From Bacteroidales bacterium (GTDB lineage Bacteria > Bacteroidota > Bacteroidia > Bacteroidales > GCA-2748055): a DNA stretch of 64,000 nucleotides. The stretch lies in NCBI GenBank assembly GCA_021738565.1, contig JAIPBT010000007.1, positions 48,818 through 112,817 on the forward strand, given 5' to 3'. Below are positions 47,229 through 55,463 of the stretch, one piece after another. Position numbers and translations under genes: made by a program. Under the pieces are notes generated by a model. It ran no database searches and was not told the DNA's origin. It saw only the letters and a list, made by a program, of their open reading frames with translations. How positions within the stretch are numbered: position 1 is the stretch's first letter; every line of letters begins with the position of its first letter.

Positions 47229-48227
47229 TTATATTCCCAACTTGTCCGATATTTCCAGCATTCTGCGAATTGAAACTTCAGCTTTTTTCATTAATTTTTC
47301 TTCCATCAATATTTCAGGTTGTTCATATTTTAATGTATTGTAAATTTTATTTAAGCTTATCAATTTCATGTATTTACAGTCATTACAAGCGCAGGTTGAA
47401 TCTTTAGGCGGAGCAGCAATAAAATGTTTATGCGGACTGGCGAGTTTCATCTGATGCAGTATACCTGACTCTGTTGCTACTATAAAAGTGTTTGCATCGT
47501 TTTCCTGTGTATATTTTAATAATGATGAAGTCGAACCAATATGATCCGCTACCAGTTGTACTGGTTTTTCACATTCCGGATGGGCTATGATCTTTGCTTC
47601 TTTGTTCTCTTTTTTAAGTTCAAGAATCCTTTCCAGGCTGAACTCTTCATGAACATGGCAGGCTCCTTGCCAAACAACCATATTTCTTCCTGTAATGCTG
47701 TTTATATAATTCCCAAGATTCCTGTCGGGTGCAAAAATAATTTTCTGGTCTTCAGGAAGGCTATTTATGATATGATATGCATTCGTAGAAGTACACACAA
47801 TGTCTGTCATTGCTTTTATTTCAGCAGTTGTATTTACATAGGATACAACCATATGGTCAGGATGCTGCTCTTTAAATGCAGAAAATTCTTCCGCTGGACA
47901 GGAATCTGCAAGTGAACAACCAGCCATTAAATCAGGAATAAGAACTTTCTTTTGAGGAGATAAAATTTTTGCAGTTTCTGCCATAAAATGAACTCCGGAA
48001 AAAACTATGATATCAGCGTCTGTAGTTGCTGCTTTCCTTGAAAGATCAAGACTATCTCCAACAAAATCAGCTATATCCTGTATTTCACTTTCCTGGTAAT
48101 AATGCGCCAGTATAACTGCATTCTTTTCTTTTCTTAATGATTGTATTTCTTCGATCACATTTATACCAGGATCTATTTTTTTATTGATATAACCATTCTC
48201 TATTTTAAAGATTTCAACATTTTTCAT
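47229..48227 (-). CDS. nadA: Quinolinate synthase NadA
   Basis: [4Fe-4S] enzyme condensing iminoaspartate and dihydroxyacetone phosphate in NAD synthesis. The 332 residues contain the substrate residues in AHYYQESEIQDIADFVGDS near 41. The cluster cysteines lie at about 105 to 110 (LMAGCSLADSCP), in GACHVHEEF near 190, and in the C-terminal CACNDCKYM near 282. nadB and nadC are not in the window. First gene before the MORN protein and ruvB on this strand. Confidence 0.96.
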   Translation of the reverse strand: MKNVEIFKIENGYINKKIDPGINVIEEIQSLRKEKNAVILAHYYQESEIQDIADFVGDSLDLSRKAATTDADIIVFSGVHFMAETAKILSPQKKVLIPDLMAGCSLADSCPAEEFSAFKEQHPDHMVVSYVNTTAEIKAMTDIVCTSTNAYHIINSLPEDQKIIFAPDRNLGNYINSITGRNMVVWQGACHVHEEFSLERILELKKENKEAKIIAHPECEKPVQLVADHIGSTSSLLKYTQENDANTFIVATESGILHQMKLASPHKHFIAAPPKDSTCACNDCKYMKLISLNKIYNTLKYEQPEILMEEKLMKKAEVSIRRMLEISDKLGI

Positions 48228-48665
48228 TATACCAATATTATTATTTATATTTAATTATATCTCTTATTATAATGATAATATTCTGTTAATAATGTTTATA
48301 AAAAAAAGCAAAAAGATCACAAATATTTATTCTTCTGCCAAGTAACAAATAACTAACAAACTTATAGGTATATCTGTTTTGATTATGTGATAATTACAGA
48401 AATTATTAACGAATTGTTGAAACAGATGAAGTTCATAATTTACCAATACAGGCGGACGAAGTATCTGTTTATATAATGTTTAATAATTTCATATAAATCA
48501 TGTCCGATCAATTTGATTGTATCAAAAATATTTATATGTAATTCCCTGTATATAAATTCCAAAAATTATTTTTGATATGTTACAAATATCAATTAACAAC
48601 AAATTAACACTATTTTTATGAAATCTTGCATTTGGGAAGCATTCAAATAAGGGAAATATAAGAAA
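48228..48665. other. Gene-free AT-rich divergent interval between nadA and rpiB
   Basis: 438 bp, strongly AT-rich, between divergent genes. No ORF of note on either strand, no clear palindrome, and no parS-like or dispersed repeat. It presumably holds promoters for both genes. The segment around 48430-48460 (ACAGGCGGACGAAG) is locally richer in GC but has no recognisable feature. Confidence 0.6.
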
Positions 48666-49100
48666 ATGAATTCACCAATAATAATAGGAAGTGATCATGC
48701 GGGTTACAACATGAAAAAGGAACTGGTAAAACACCTTAAGAAAAAAGGAATAAAAGTTGATGATATTGGAACAAACAGTAATGATGCGGTAGATTATCCC
48801 GACTATGGGCACAAACTGGGAAAAATGGTAGGTGAAGGTAAATTTAAGATGGGAATATCCATTTGCGGATCCGGAAACGGGATCAGTATGACGACAAACA
48901 AGCATGCAGGGGTAAGAGGAGCAATTTGCTGGAATGAGGATATTACTGAAATGGCGAGGAGACATAATGATGCAAACATTTGTTCCTTGCCAGCCCGCTA
49001 CATCGACCTTGATACTGCAAAAAGAATTGTAGATATTTTTGTTGAAACGAACTTTGACGGGGGAAGACATGAAAAGCGAATTAAAAAAATTGATATTTAA
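48666..49100 (+). CDS. rpiB: Ribose 5-phosphate isomerase B
   Basis: Interconverts ribose 5-phosphate and ribulose 5-phosphate. The 144 residues carry IIIGSDHAGYNMKKEL near 5-20, DYPDYGHKLG near 42, and catalytic Cys in ISICGSGNGISM near 66, with NKHAGVRGA and the RRHNDANICSLPAR segment near 100. All active-site residues are present. An Rrf2 regulator gene begins 3 bp after its stop, probably cotranscribed. Confidence 0.96.
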   Translation: MNSPIIIGSDHAGYNMKKELVKHLKKKGIKVDDIGTNSNDAVDYPDYGHKLGKMVGEGKFKMGISICGSGNGISMTTNKHAGVRGAICWNEDITEMARRHNDANICSLPARYIDLDTAKRIVDIFVETNFDGGRHEKRIKKIDI

Positions 49101-49103
49101 ATA

Positions 49104-49535
49104 ATGTTATCAAATACTTGTAAATACGCCATCAGGGCATCTGTATATTTGTCGCTTTTTACAGATGAAAAAAAGAAAGCTGGCATAAAAGAAATAGCAA
49201 AAAAATTGGACATTCCGTCCCCGTTTTTGAGCAAGATCATGCAAAATCTTGCACGACACGGAATACTTCTTTCCACAAAAGGACCCAATGGGGGATTTTG
49301 CCTGAAAAGACCCGCCCAGGACATTTCACTCATGGATATAATTGAAATAATAGATGGTCATGAAATGTTTGTTACTTGCCTTGTAAGAACTACAAAATGT
49401 TCAGATGAAGAACCATGTGGAATACACGATAAAGTTACTGCGATGAGAAGGGAGCTTAAAGAATTTTTTATGAATCAAACCATAGATGATCTCGCGACAG
49501 AGTTCAGAAGGGATAGTAAAAGAATCAGGATCTGA
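49104..49535 (+). CDS. Rrf2 family transcriptional regulator
   Basis: A 143-residue winged-helix regulator. The N-terminal CKYAIRASVYLS and the recognition region AKKLDIPSPFLSKIMQNLARHGIL are typical, followed by the wing TKGPNGGFCL. Three cysteines in CLVRTTKCSDEEPCG (about 92-106) match the Fe-S cluster ligands of IscR/NsrR-type members, so it likely senses iron-sulfur status, nitric oxide or redox. Its target is not evident; the 3-bp spacing to rpiB suggests cotranscription. Confidence 0.9.
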   Translation: MLSNTCKYAIRASVYLSLFTDEKKKAGIKEIAKKLDIPSPFLSKIMQNLARHGILLSTKGPNGGFCLKRPAQDISLMDIIEIIDGHEMFVTCLVRTTKCSDEEPCGIHDKVTAMRRELKEFFMNQTIDDLATEFRRDSKRIRI

Positions 49536-49902
49536 CCTTTTTAAAGGTTAAAAAAATTGCAGTTCCGATAATAATTCCTCCCATATTTGCCAGTACATCA
49601 TAGATTTCACCCGATCTTGTTTCAACAACGAAATATTGGATCAATTCCATAATGATGGAATATATCCAGGTTAACAAAAGCAGGTAAATTACCCCCTGAT
49701 AATTTACAACGCTGTTTTTAAGGTATTCTCTTAATATGAGAACAATAAATACACCATACATTATACCATGAATCACTTTATCCATGCCTTTGAAAAAAAA
49801 GGAAGGGGTAGGGGCGGTATCGGCCGGCCAGACGCTTAATATAAAAATAACAATAGCAAACAGTATAGATACAATATATTTGCCGGATTTAATTGATGCC
49901 AT
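49525..49902 (-). CDS. VanZ family membrane protein
   Basis: A 125-residue membrane protein with four hydrophobic spans. MDKVIHGIMYGVFIVLIL near 39 (the DKxxH motif), WIYSIIMELIQYF near 80 (ExxQ) and SGEIYDVLANMGGIIIGT near 96 (DxxxNxxG) are the VanZ signature. The family is named for a teicoplanin-resistance accessory gene, but most members, including stand-alone ones like this, are uncharacterised. Its end overlaps the Rrf2 gene by 11 bp. Confidence 0.84.
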   Translation of the reverse strand: MASIKSGKYIVSILFAIVIFILSVWPADTAPTPSFFFKGMDKVIHGIMYGVFIVLILREYLKNSVVNYQGVIYLLLLTWIYSIIMELIQYFVVETRSGEIYDVLANMGGIIIGTAIFLTFKKVRS

Positions 49903-49973
49903 AATTGGCAGTAAAGTTAGAATTTCTTAAATTCCGTTGCGCTCTCAAAAGTGTTTTTTTTAACAGGGGATCA

Positions 49974-52900
49974 ATGAATTATCATATTACAACAGGTGAA
50001 CTGATAAGTCAGCTGAAAAACGAAAACATTAAAACCTGGTTTGATCTTGGTTTATTCATAGACCGTTTCAGGGAGGAAAACGAATTATCTGAAAGAGGAA
50101 GGGATGTAACCAACCAAATATTTTCAAGAGAAATAAGTGAGGGAGGCGTTGCTTTCATCACTTTTCATTTTATGGTTGACGGTGTTACCGTGGAAACAGG
50201 AAAATATGCAAAATTGTTTGAAAAAAACTACCCAGGACTGCCCGTTCATTATATAGCAGGTAAATTTCTGAACAAATCAGAAAGCCTGATAAAGAGGACT
50301 TACAAAAAGAAAGAGATAAAACAGTTGGCCGGGTTCAATGATTGGAGTTTGTATCATTCCTTCTTTTTGAGCGAGCTTGAGCGCGGAAGCACAGCGTACA
50401 ATAAACTTATTGGGGATCTGTGGTCAGAGACATTGAAAATAGTTGAAAAATTGGGGCATTATATTGAGCAGAACAACATTTCCCTGCTCTATATTATTAA
50501 TGTATGTTCAAATCCAGGAAATGTATCTGCTGCGTTGGCGCTGGTTTTACTTTCGGAATTTATGCGGATCCCTGTTATTAATAACAACCATGATTTTTAT
50601 TTTGAAGGAGGCAATAGCCGGTTTGCCAGGGAAACTGAGGGTTTGAAGAAAGGACCAAGGGATTTCTTCTTCACGAATTCACACCTGGGTGAAGTTTTTT
50701 CACTGATAGAGGTTTTATATCCATGGGAATCAAAATACTGGTTGAATGTCAATATTAACAGCACCCAATCAGAAATTCTTATCAGGGAAAAAGGACAGAA
50801 TCCCGCCAGGGTTATGGATATCGGGACAGCCGTTGATACCAGGATTTATACAAAGATTGACAAAAGGAGAAACATCAATACCTTTGTCCAGTTTGAAAAG
50901 ATCCTTTCCAGGTACAGGGATCAAATGATCTCCTATTCGGTTGAAGATGTGGAAAGAATGCAACTGGTTTCGGAACACAATCCCAAACCTATTTTGATCG
51001 GAAACAAAACAGGTCCGGTAAATAAATTTATAAGTGAGAATATAATTTTTTTACAACCAACAAGAATCATAGCAAGAAAAAGAATAGAACTGGGTTTTAA
51101 CCTTTTGTTGAAAATGTTTGAGAATCAAATGATGAACACCCGGTTCGAGACCACTCCTCACCTGAAAATAACATTGTTGATCAGTGGACCGATCGCTGAC
51201 GGACATTACAACTATTACAAAAAGATCATTAAACGGTTTCGTCAATTGTTATCGGTTGTACCGGAATATTACAGGAACAGGGTCTACCTGGCATTGCTGC
51301 TGGGAGAGTTAGACAGGGCATCGTTCAGAAAACAATTTTCAAATCCTGCCGAAATACCAGAATTGTACAATATATCATCACTGGTTTTGCTGCCCAGCAA
51401 GACCGAGGGAAGAGGATTGCCTATTATTGAAGCCACAGCATGCGGAACGCCGATTTTTTGCAGAAGGTATGAGCCGGAAGAGGTATATTCTGAAGTAATA
51501 GGAGAGCACCTTGGCGAAAATGAGAGGCTGCGTGTTTATGAATTCAGGGGTAAAAAGATCAACAAGCAGATAGTTTCCGATATCATAGAAAGGGTATTTT
51601 TCCCACATAAATTTACAGAAGACACAAAGCACAACAAACGGGTTGTAGAGAAGCGCTACAGTTTAAATTCTTTGAATAACAATATGAAGAAAATACTGCA
51701 GTGCCTGCAAAGCCAATTGCAATATGAATCTGTAGAAAGAGAAATGGTAAAAGAAGCATTTGCAGAGTACAGAAAAGCATTAAGTTTCAGAAACAAGGAC
51801 CTGGATTATCTGATGAGGTGCGAAAACAGGCAATATCTTGCCGGGTACGGCAAGTTATCGTATATGCTCATGTTAAAATCACTTATAGATCCGAGTTTCT
51901 TCCGGGAAGAGCAACAGCTTGTGAGGGGAATGATATTTTATTTCGCAAAAGAGATTATTAAAAGCAGGGCCAATATTGAAAAAATACCGGAAAAAAAAAC
52001 AGAGACCTTTTTTAATGCGGTTCATCAAATCTTTCTATTAAGGGAAGGGGAGACCAGCATAAGACACGACCACTCTATGTCATACCGCCACAGAAATATA
52101 TATTATTATCCTTATCAGGATTATACTTTCCAGGAATTAACGGGAATTGTTAATTTACTTTTTTTAAAGATAATTGAGCCATTGTCACAGGTAAAAGTAG
52201 ACCTGAGCCCACAGTTTTTTACCGACTGGAACCTGGCTTTACTTCAACTTACAGCAAGTAATTACCTTGCGATAGATGACCGCGGAAAATTGATAGAGAA
52301 ACTGCACGCCAATCTACCCATTGCCTATTTCCCTGGTGAATACATCATGTATGAGCTGGAATTTTTTGCCCTGCAGGCACTTCGATCGAGATTGCAATTG
52401 CCCATCGAGGAGGAAGTTTCGAGAGAGATTCTGGTAAAAAAAGCAAAAACAATTGCGCCTGTTTACATATTTGCCCAGGAAAAGAAACTGGGAAAACAAC
52501 TTAATAAGAAAGAGATCATAAATTACATAAAGGCAGGGAATTCTGAAGAATTGAAATTATTATTCGAATATGAACTGGTAAAAATCATCTCCACAAATCA
52601 GCTGTGCGTGGGTATTCATTTTGAGCAACTGGGCGAGGAGCCCTTAAGAATACTAAGGGATATAAGAGAAAAAGGTGGATTTTTGCTATCCAACAGGAGA
52701 CACGCTGCCCTGATGACGGATATTGTAAATATTGACCGGTTTCATATTGGAAGGGTGAGAAGGAAGTTCGCCGCCAACATCATGGGAATTCCTATGGGCA
52801 GTGGTTACATCCAATATGTGCCGGCAGGACTAAGGACAACACTTAGTTACCCTTCACCGGTACAGACAGCCATTGATTTTGATCATGCATTAAAAAGTAA

Positions 52901-54158
52901 AGAATATAAAACCGCTGTTAAAAAGCTTGGAGAGGAAAAAGTAATGGAATTGCTGGTACGTGATGCAGAAAAGAGGGGATCACCTATTATGCATGTGATT
53001 GGCAAATTACCTGGAGCAATGGATGAAGACAAGGACGTCAACTATCAGTATTTGTCGGGTTTGTATGAAGACGGCAATCCTTACAGCGGCGTGATCGCCC
53101 GGTTAAATACCAAAAGGCAAACATGGCAATTCCGGGTCTTATCATCCTATGACAAACCAAAGACAGTATCAGAATTAGCAGGAGAATTTGAAAAGGAGAC
53201 AGGAATTTCTGCCGGGATTGGCTGGAATGGCGGATATATATTAAATCCGGAACTGGTAGGAAAGCTGGGCTTGCCTGAATCATATATAGGATCTCCTTTG
53301 GGCTTGTTGATCATGGAAGGACATTGTATTTGCCCGCCTTTGTTCAATAAACCTGCTTTGCTGGTAAACAGTGAAGGAAACATTGATATTCAAAGAGTAA
53401 ATTGTACAAAAGGTATTACAATAGAAGGGGAGGGCTGGCAATACGAACTGAAAAATACGAACTATAATCTTAAACATCCGGGAGAAAAGATTGCATATTA
53501 TGACCTGATGTATGAGGAAGAACAGATAGAAGGAAACGGAAGAGTAATTGTCAGACTGTCAGGAAACAACATAAAACAGGTAATGATATCAAATACCGGG
53601 GAAAAAGTACCTTTGATACCGGTTGGGATTACACTATCCTTCCCGCCTAGTATGTTTCCTGGAAATCTGAAGAAAGATGAAAAGGTAAAAATCATTGTTC
53701 CCGGATTTGAGCATGTTGTTCATGCAGTGGAGGCCGGACCGCTATTGGTTGCGGAAGGAAGGGAAGTTTTAAACATGAAGGCCGAGGGGTGGACAACAAA
53801 AAAATCAATAGACACACAGGCCGCCAGGCTCGATTATTTAGATATGCGAGGACCCAAAATTGCTGTAGGGATGGATGATTCCGGCGAATTGGCTGTTCTT
53901 ACTGTAAACGGAAGAATCAGGGAATCGACAGGAGCGACGCATCGGGAAATGGCTAAAATAATGATGGAGCAAGGTATTGACAAGGCAATGGGATTTGATC
54001 CGGGAGGAAGCAGTACCCTGGTGGTAAAAGGAAAGACACTGAACATTTCACCCTATAATCATAAATACGAATACAATAATTATGCTTTACCCCCGGAGCC
54101 GAGAGCTGTATCAAATGCCCTGATCGGTTATCTAGTGTCTGTCCATAAAGTCCGATAG
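49974..54158 (+). CDS. Giant fusion: GT4-type glycosyltransferase, unassigned helical middle, phosphodiester-glycosidase (NAGPA) domain
   Basis: A 1,394-residue protein without signal peptide. Residues 1-560 are GT-B-like: NNNHDF near 205 for the acceptor side, PTRIIARKRIELGF near 361, and the EX7E motif EGRGLPIIE near 476-484 with ACGTPIF. Residues 560-1000 are mostly helical and match nothing I know. Residues 1020-1386 follow the phosphodiester glycosidase family: SGVIARLNT, GWNGGYILN, AGPLLVAEG, VGMDDSGELAVLTVNGR, GFDPGGSSTLVVKG near 1338 and RAVSNALIGYL. ATG 49974 has AGGGGATCA upstream; an in-frame TTG at 49905 is less likely. The last codons and the stop come from a TIR element. It was once 4 bp from hemW. 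Biological role unknown. Confidence 0.8.
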   Translation: MNYHITTGELISQLKNENIKTWFDLGLFIDRFREENELSERGRDVTNQIFSREISEGGVAFITFHFMVDGVTVETGKYAKLFEKNYPGLPVHYIAGKFLNKSESLIKRTYKKKEIKQLAGFNDWSLYHSFFLSELERGSTAYNKLIGDLWSETLKIVEKLGHYIEQNNISLLYIINVCSNPGNVSAALALVLLSEFMRIPVINNNHDFYFEGGNSRFARETEGLKKGPRDFFFTNSHLGEVFSLIEVLYPWESKYWLNVNINSTQSEILIREKGQNPARVMDIGTAVDTRIYTKIDKRRNINTFVQFEKILSRYRDQMISYSVEDVERMQLVSEHNPKPILIGNKTGPVNKFISENIIFLQPTRIIARKRIELGFNLLLKMFENQMMNTRFETTPHLKITLLISGPIADGHYNYYKKIIKRFRQLLSVVPEYYRNRVYLALLLGELDRASFRKQFSNPAEIPELYNISSLVLLPSKTEGRGLPIIEATACGTPIFCRRYEPEEVYSEVIGEHLGENERLRVYEFRGKKINKQIVSDIIERVFFPHKFTEDTKHNKRVVEKRYSLNSLNNNMKKILQCLQSQLQYESVEREMVKEAFAEYRKALSFRNKDLDYLMRCENRQYLAGYGKLSYMLMLKSLIDPSFFREEQQLVRGMIFYFAKEIIKSRANIEKIPEKKTETFFNAVHQIFLLREGETSIRHDHSMSYRHRNIYYYPYQDYTFQELTGIVNLLFLKIIEPLSQVKVDLSPQFFTDWNLALLQLTASNYLAIDDRGKLIEKLHANLPIAYFPGEYIMYELEFFALQALRSRLQLPIEEEVSREILVKKAKTIAPVYIFAQEKKLGKQLNKKEIINYIKAGNSEELKLLFEYELVKIISTNQLCVGIHFEQLGEEPLRILRDIREKGGFLLSNRRHAALMTDIVNIDRFHIGRVRRKFAANIMGIPMGSGYIQYVPAGLRTTLSYPSPVQTAIDFDHALKSKEYKTAVKKLGEEKVMELLVRDAEKRGSPIMHVIGKLPGAMDEDKDVNYQYLSGLYEDGNPYSGVIARLNTKRQTWQFRVLSSYDKPKTVSELAGEFEKETGISAGIGWNGGYILNPELVGKLGLPESYIGSPLGLLIMEGHCICPPLFNKPALLVNSEGNIDIQRVNCTKGITIEGEGWQYELKNTNYNLKHPGEKIAYYDLMYEEEQIEGNGRVIVRLSGNNIKQVMISNTGEKVPLIPVGITLSFPPSMFPGNLKKDEKVKIIVPGFEHVVHAVEAGPLLVAEGREVLNMKAEGWTTKKSIDTQAARLDYLDMRGPKIAVGMDDSGELAVLTVNGRIRESTGATHREMAKIMMEQGIDKAMGFDPGGSSTLVVKGKTLNISPYNHKYEYNNYALPPEPRAVSNALIGYLVSVHKVR

Positions 54159-54313
54159 CTGCATTGCTGCAAAAATCTTAAATCCTCGAATCCGTCCGTC
54201 GGCGGATACTGCGGTTTAAGATTTTTACGTGCTTTGCTCTCGAACATTATGATCCAGCCACCTGACTTTATTGACAAGCACTGCTTAATAATATGAGTTT
54301 TCTTTCTGACACT
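54134..54313 (-). mobile_element. MITE-like element, copy D, with repeat S at its right end (180 bp)
   Basis: Reversed relative to copies A-C. AGTGTCTGTCCATAA begins it, GACTTTATTGACAAGCACT ends the core (54282), then GCTT and the 27-bp repeat S (54287-54313). ATCT flanks the whole unit (54130-54133 and 54314-54317). The core differs from copies A-C: AAAATCTTAAA and TTTAAGATTTTT make a central hairpin. It lies inside the 3' end of the giant fusion gene and 18 bp upstream of hemW. Confidence 0.87.
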
Positions 54314-54331
54314 ATCTAATAAAATAATAGT

Positions 54332-55462
54332 TTGAGTGGATTGTACATACATGTTCCGTTTTGCAGAAAAGCCTGCAGGTATTGTGATTTTTGCTTTACT
54401 GTTAGCCTTCAATATATTGATGCATACATTGTGTGCCTGGTAAAAGAGATCAAAAACGCTGGTAATATTGTTAACGAAGCGTTCTCAACTGTTTATATTG
54501 GAGGCGGCACACCAACAGTACTTTCCAAAAGGCAGATAGCAGCAATCCTTGCTGCAATATATGAGCAGTTTTCCGTAAAAAATGGAGCAGAAGTAACCAT
54601 TGAGGCAAACCCGGATGATCTTTCAGAAGATTATTTAAAATCTTTAAAAGATTTGGGATTCAATCGTTTAAGCATAGGAGTTCAATCATTTTTTGATGAA
54701 GATATTGACCTGATGAACAGGTCACACAGGTCATTGGAATCTATTGCTGCAATAAACAGAGCTGTGCGGGCAGGATTTCATAGCCTCAATACCGATTTGA
54801 TCTATGGTATGCCTGGATTAACGATAAAGAAATGGGAAGAAAACCTTGCAAGGATATTTGACTTGCCAGTGCAACATCTTTCTGCCTATCATTTAACCTA
54901 TGAAAAAGACACTGTGTTTGAACTGTGGAGGCAGCAAGGAAGAATTAATATAACAGATGAAGCAGATAGCATTGCCCAGTATATGCTTTTAAGAGAGAAA
55001 GCTTCACAATATAATTTTGAACATTATGAAGTATCAAATTTTGCTGTAAAAGAGCAGCGGTCGAAGCATAACAGCATTTATTGGAGTGGTGATACATATA
55101 TTGGCTTTGGCCCTTCAGCACATTCATATGATGGAAACCGGAGAAAGTGGAATATAGCCTCGGTTAACAAATACATTCAAAACATATCAGCAGGAAAACC
55201 CCATAGTAAAACAGAAGTGCTTTCAGAAAGTGAAAAATATAACGAATTCCTTATCACCAGGCTCAGAACTTCAGAGGGAGTGAATCTGGAACATGTGAAA
55301 GATCGGTTTGGAAATAAGGTTCTGGAGGATTTGGTAAGCAAGGCCGGACATCATATTCAATACCGTCCTGAAGAAATGTTGTTAAGTAATGAAATATTGA
55401 AGATTACTCCGGAAGGATGGTTAAGGCTGGACCATATCACCAGGAATTTGATGAGAGATTAA
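54332..55462 (+). CDS. hemW: Radical SAM heme chaperone HemW
   Basis: A 376-residue protein of the HemN/HemW group. The iron-sulfur motif CRKACRYCDFCF lies near 11-22, with the HemW-type LYIHVPF before it. Other motifs are YIGGGTPTVLS near 60, EANPDDLS near 92, RLSIGVQSF near 110, DLIYGMPG near 152, and YEVSNFA near 230. HemW binds and delivers heme; it lacks coproporphyrinogen oxidase activity. No ATG is available: an in-frame TAA at 54320 forces TTG 54332, where MSGLYIHVPFC matches the family start. The TIR element now sits 18 bp upstream. Confidence 0.93.
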   Translation: MSGLYIHVPFCRKACRYCDFCFTVSLQYIDAYIVCLVKEIKNAGNIVNEAFSTVYIGGGTPTVLSKRQIAAILAAIYEQFSVKNGAEVTIEANPDDLSEDYLKSLKDLGFNRLSIGVQSFFDEDIDLMNRSHRSLESIAAINRAVRAGFHSLNTDLIYGMPGLTIKKWEENLARIFDLPVQHLSAYHLTYEKDTVFELWRQQGRINITDEADSIAQYMLLREKASQYNFEHYEVSNFAVKEQRSKHNSIYWSGDTYIGFGPSAHSYDGNRRKWNIASVNKYIQNISAGKPHSKTEVLSESEKYNEFLITRLRTSEGVNLEHVKDRFGNKVLEDLVSKAGHHIQYRPEEMLLSNEILKITPEGWLRLDHITRNLMRD

Positions 55463-55463
55463 T

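Noticed and set aside
48228..48665. AT-rich interval considered as a replication origin
   Set aside because: No cluster of DnaA boxes and no dnaA or dnaN nearby; AT-richness alone is not enough.
49905..49973. Upstream TTG start for the giant fusion gene
   Set aside because: It would add a segment MAVKLEFLKF with no ribosome-binding site, whereas ATG 49974 has AGGGGATCA directly upstream.
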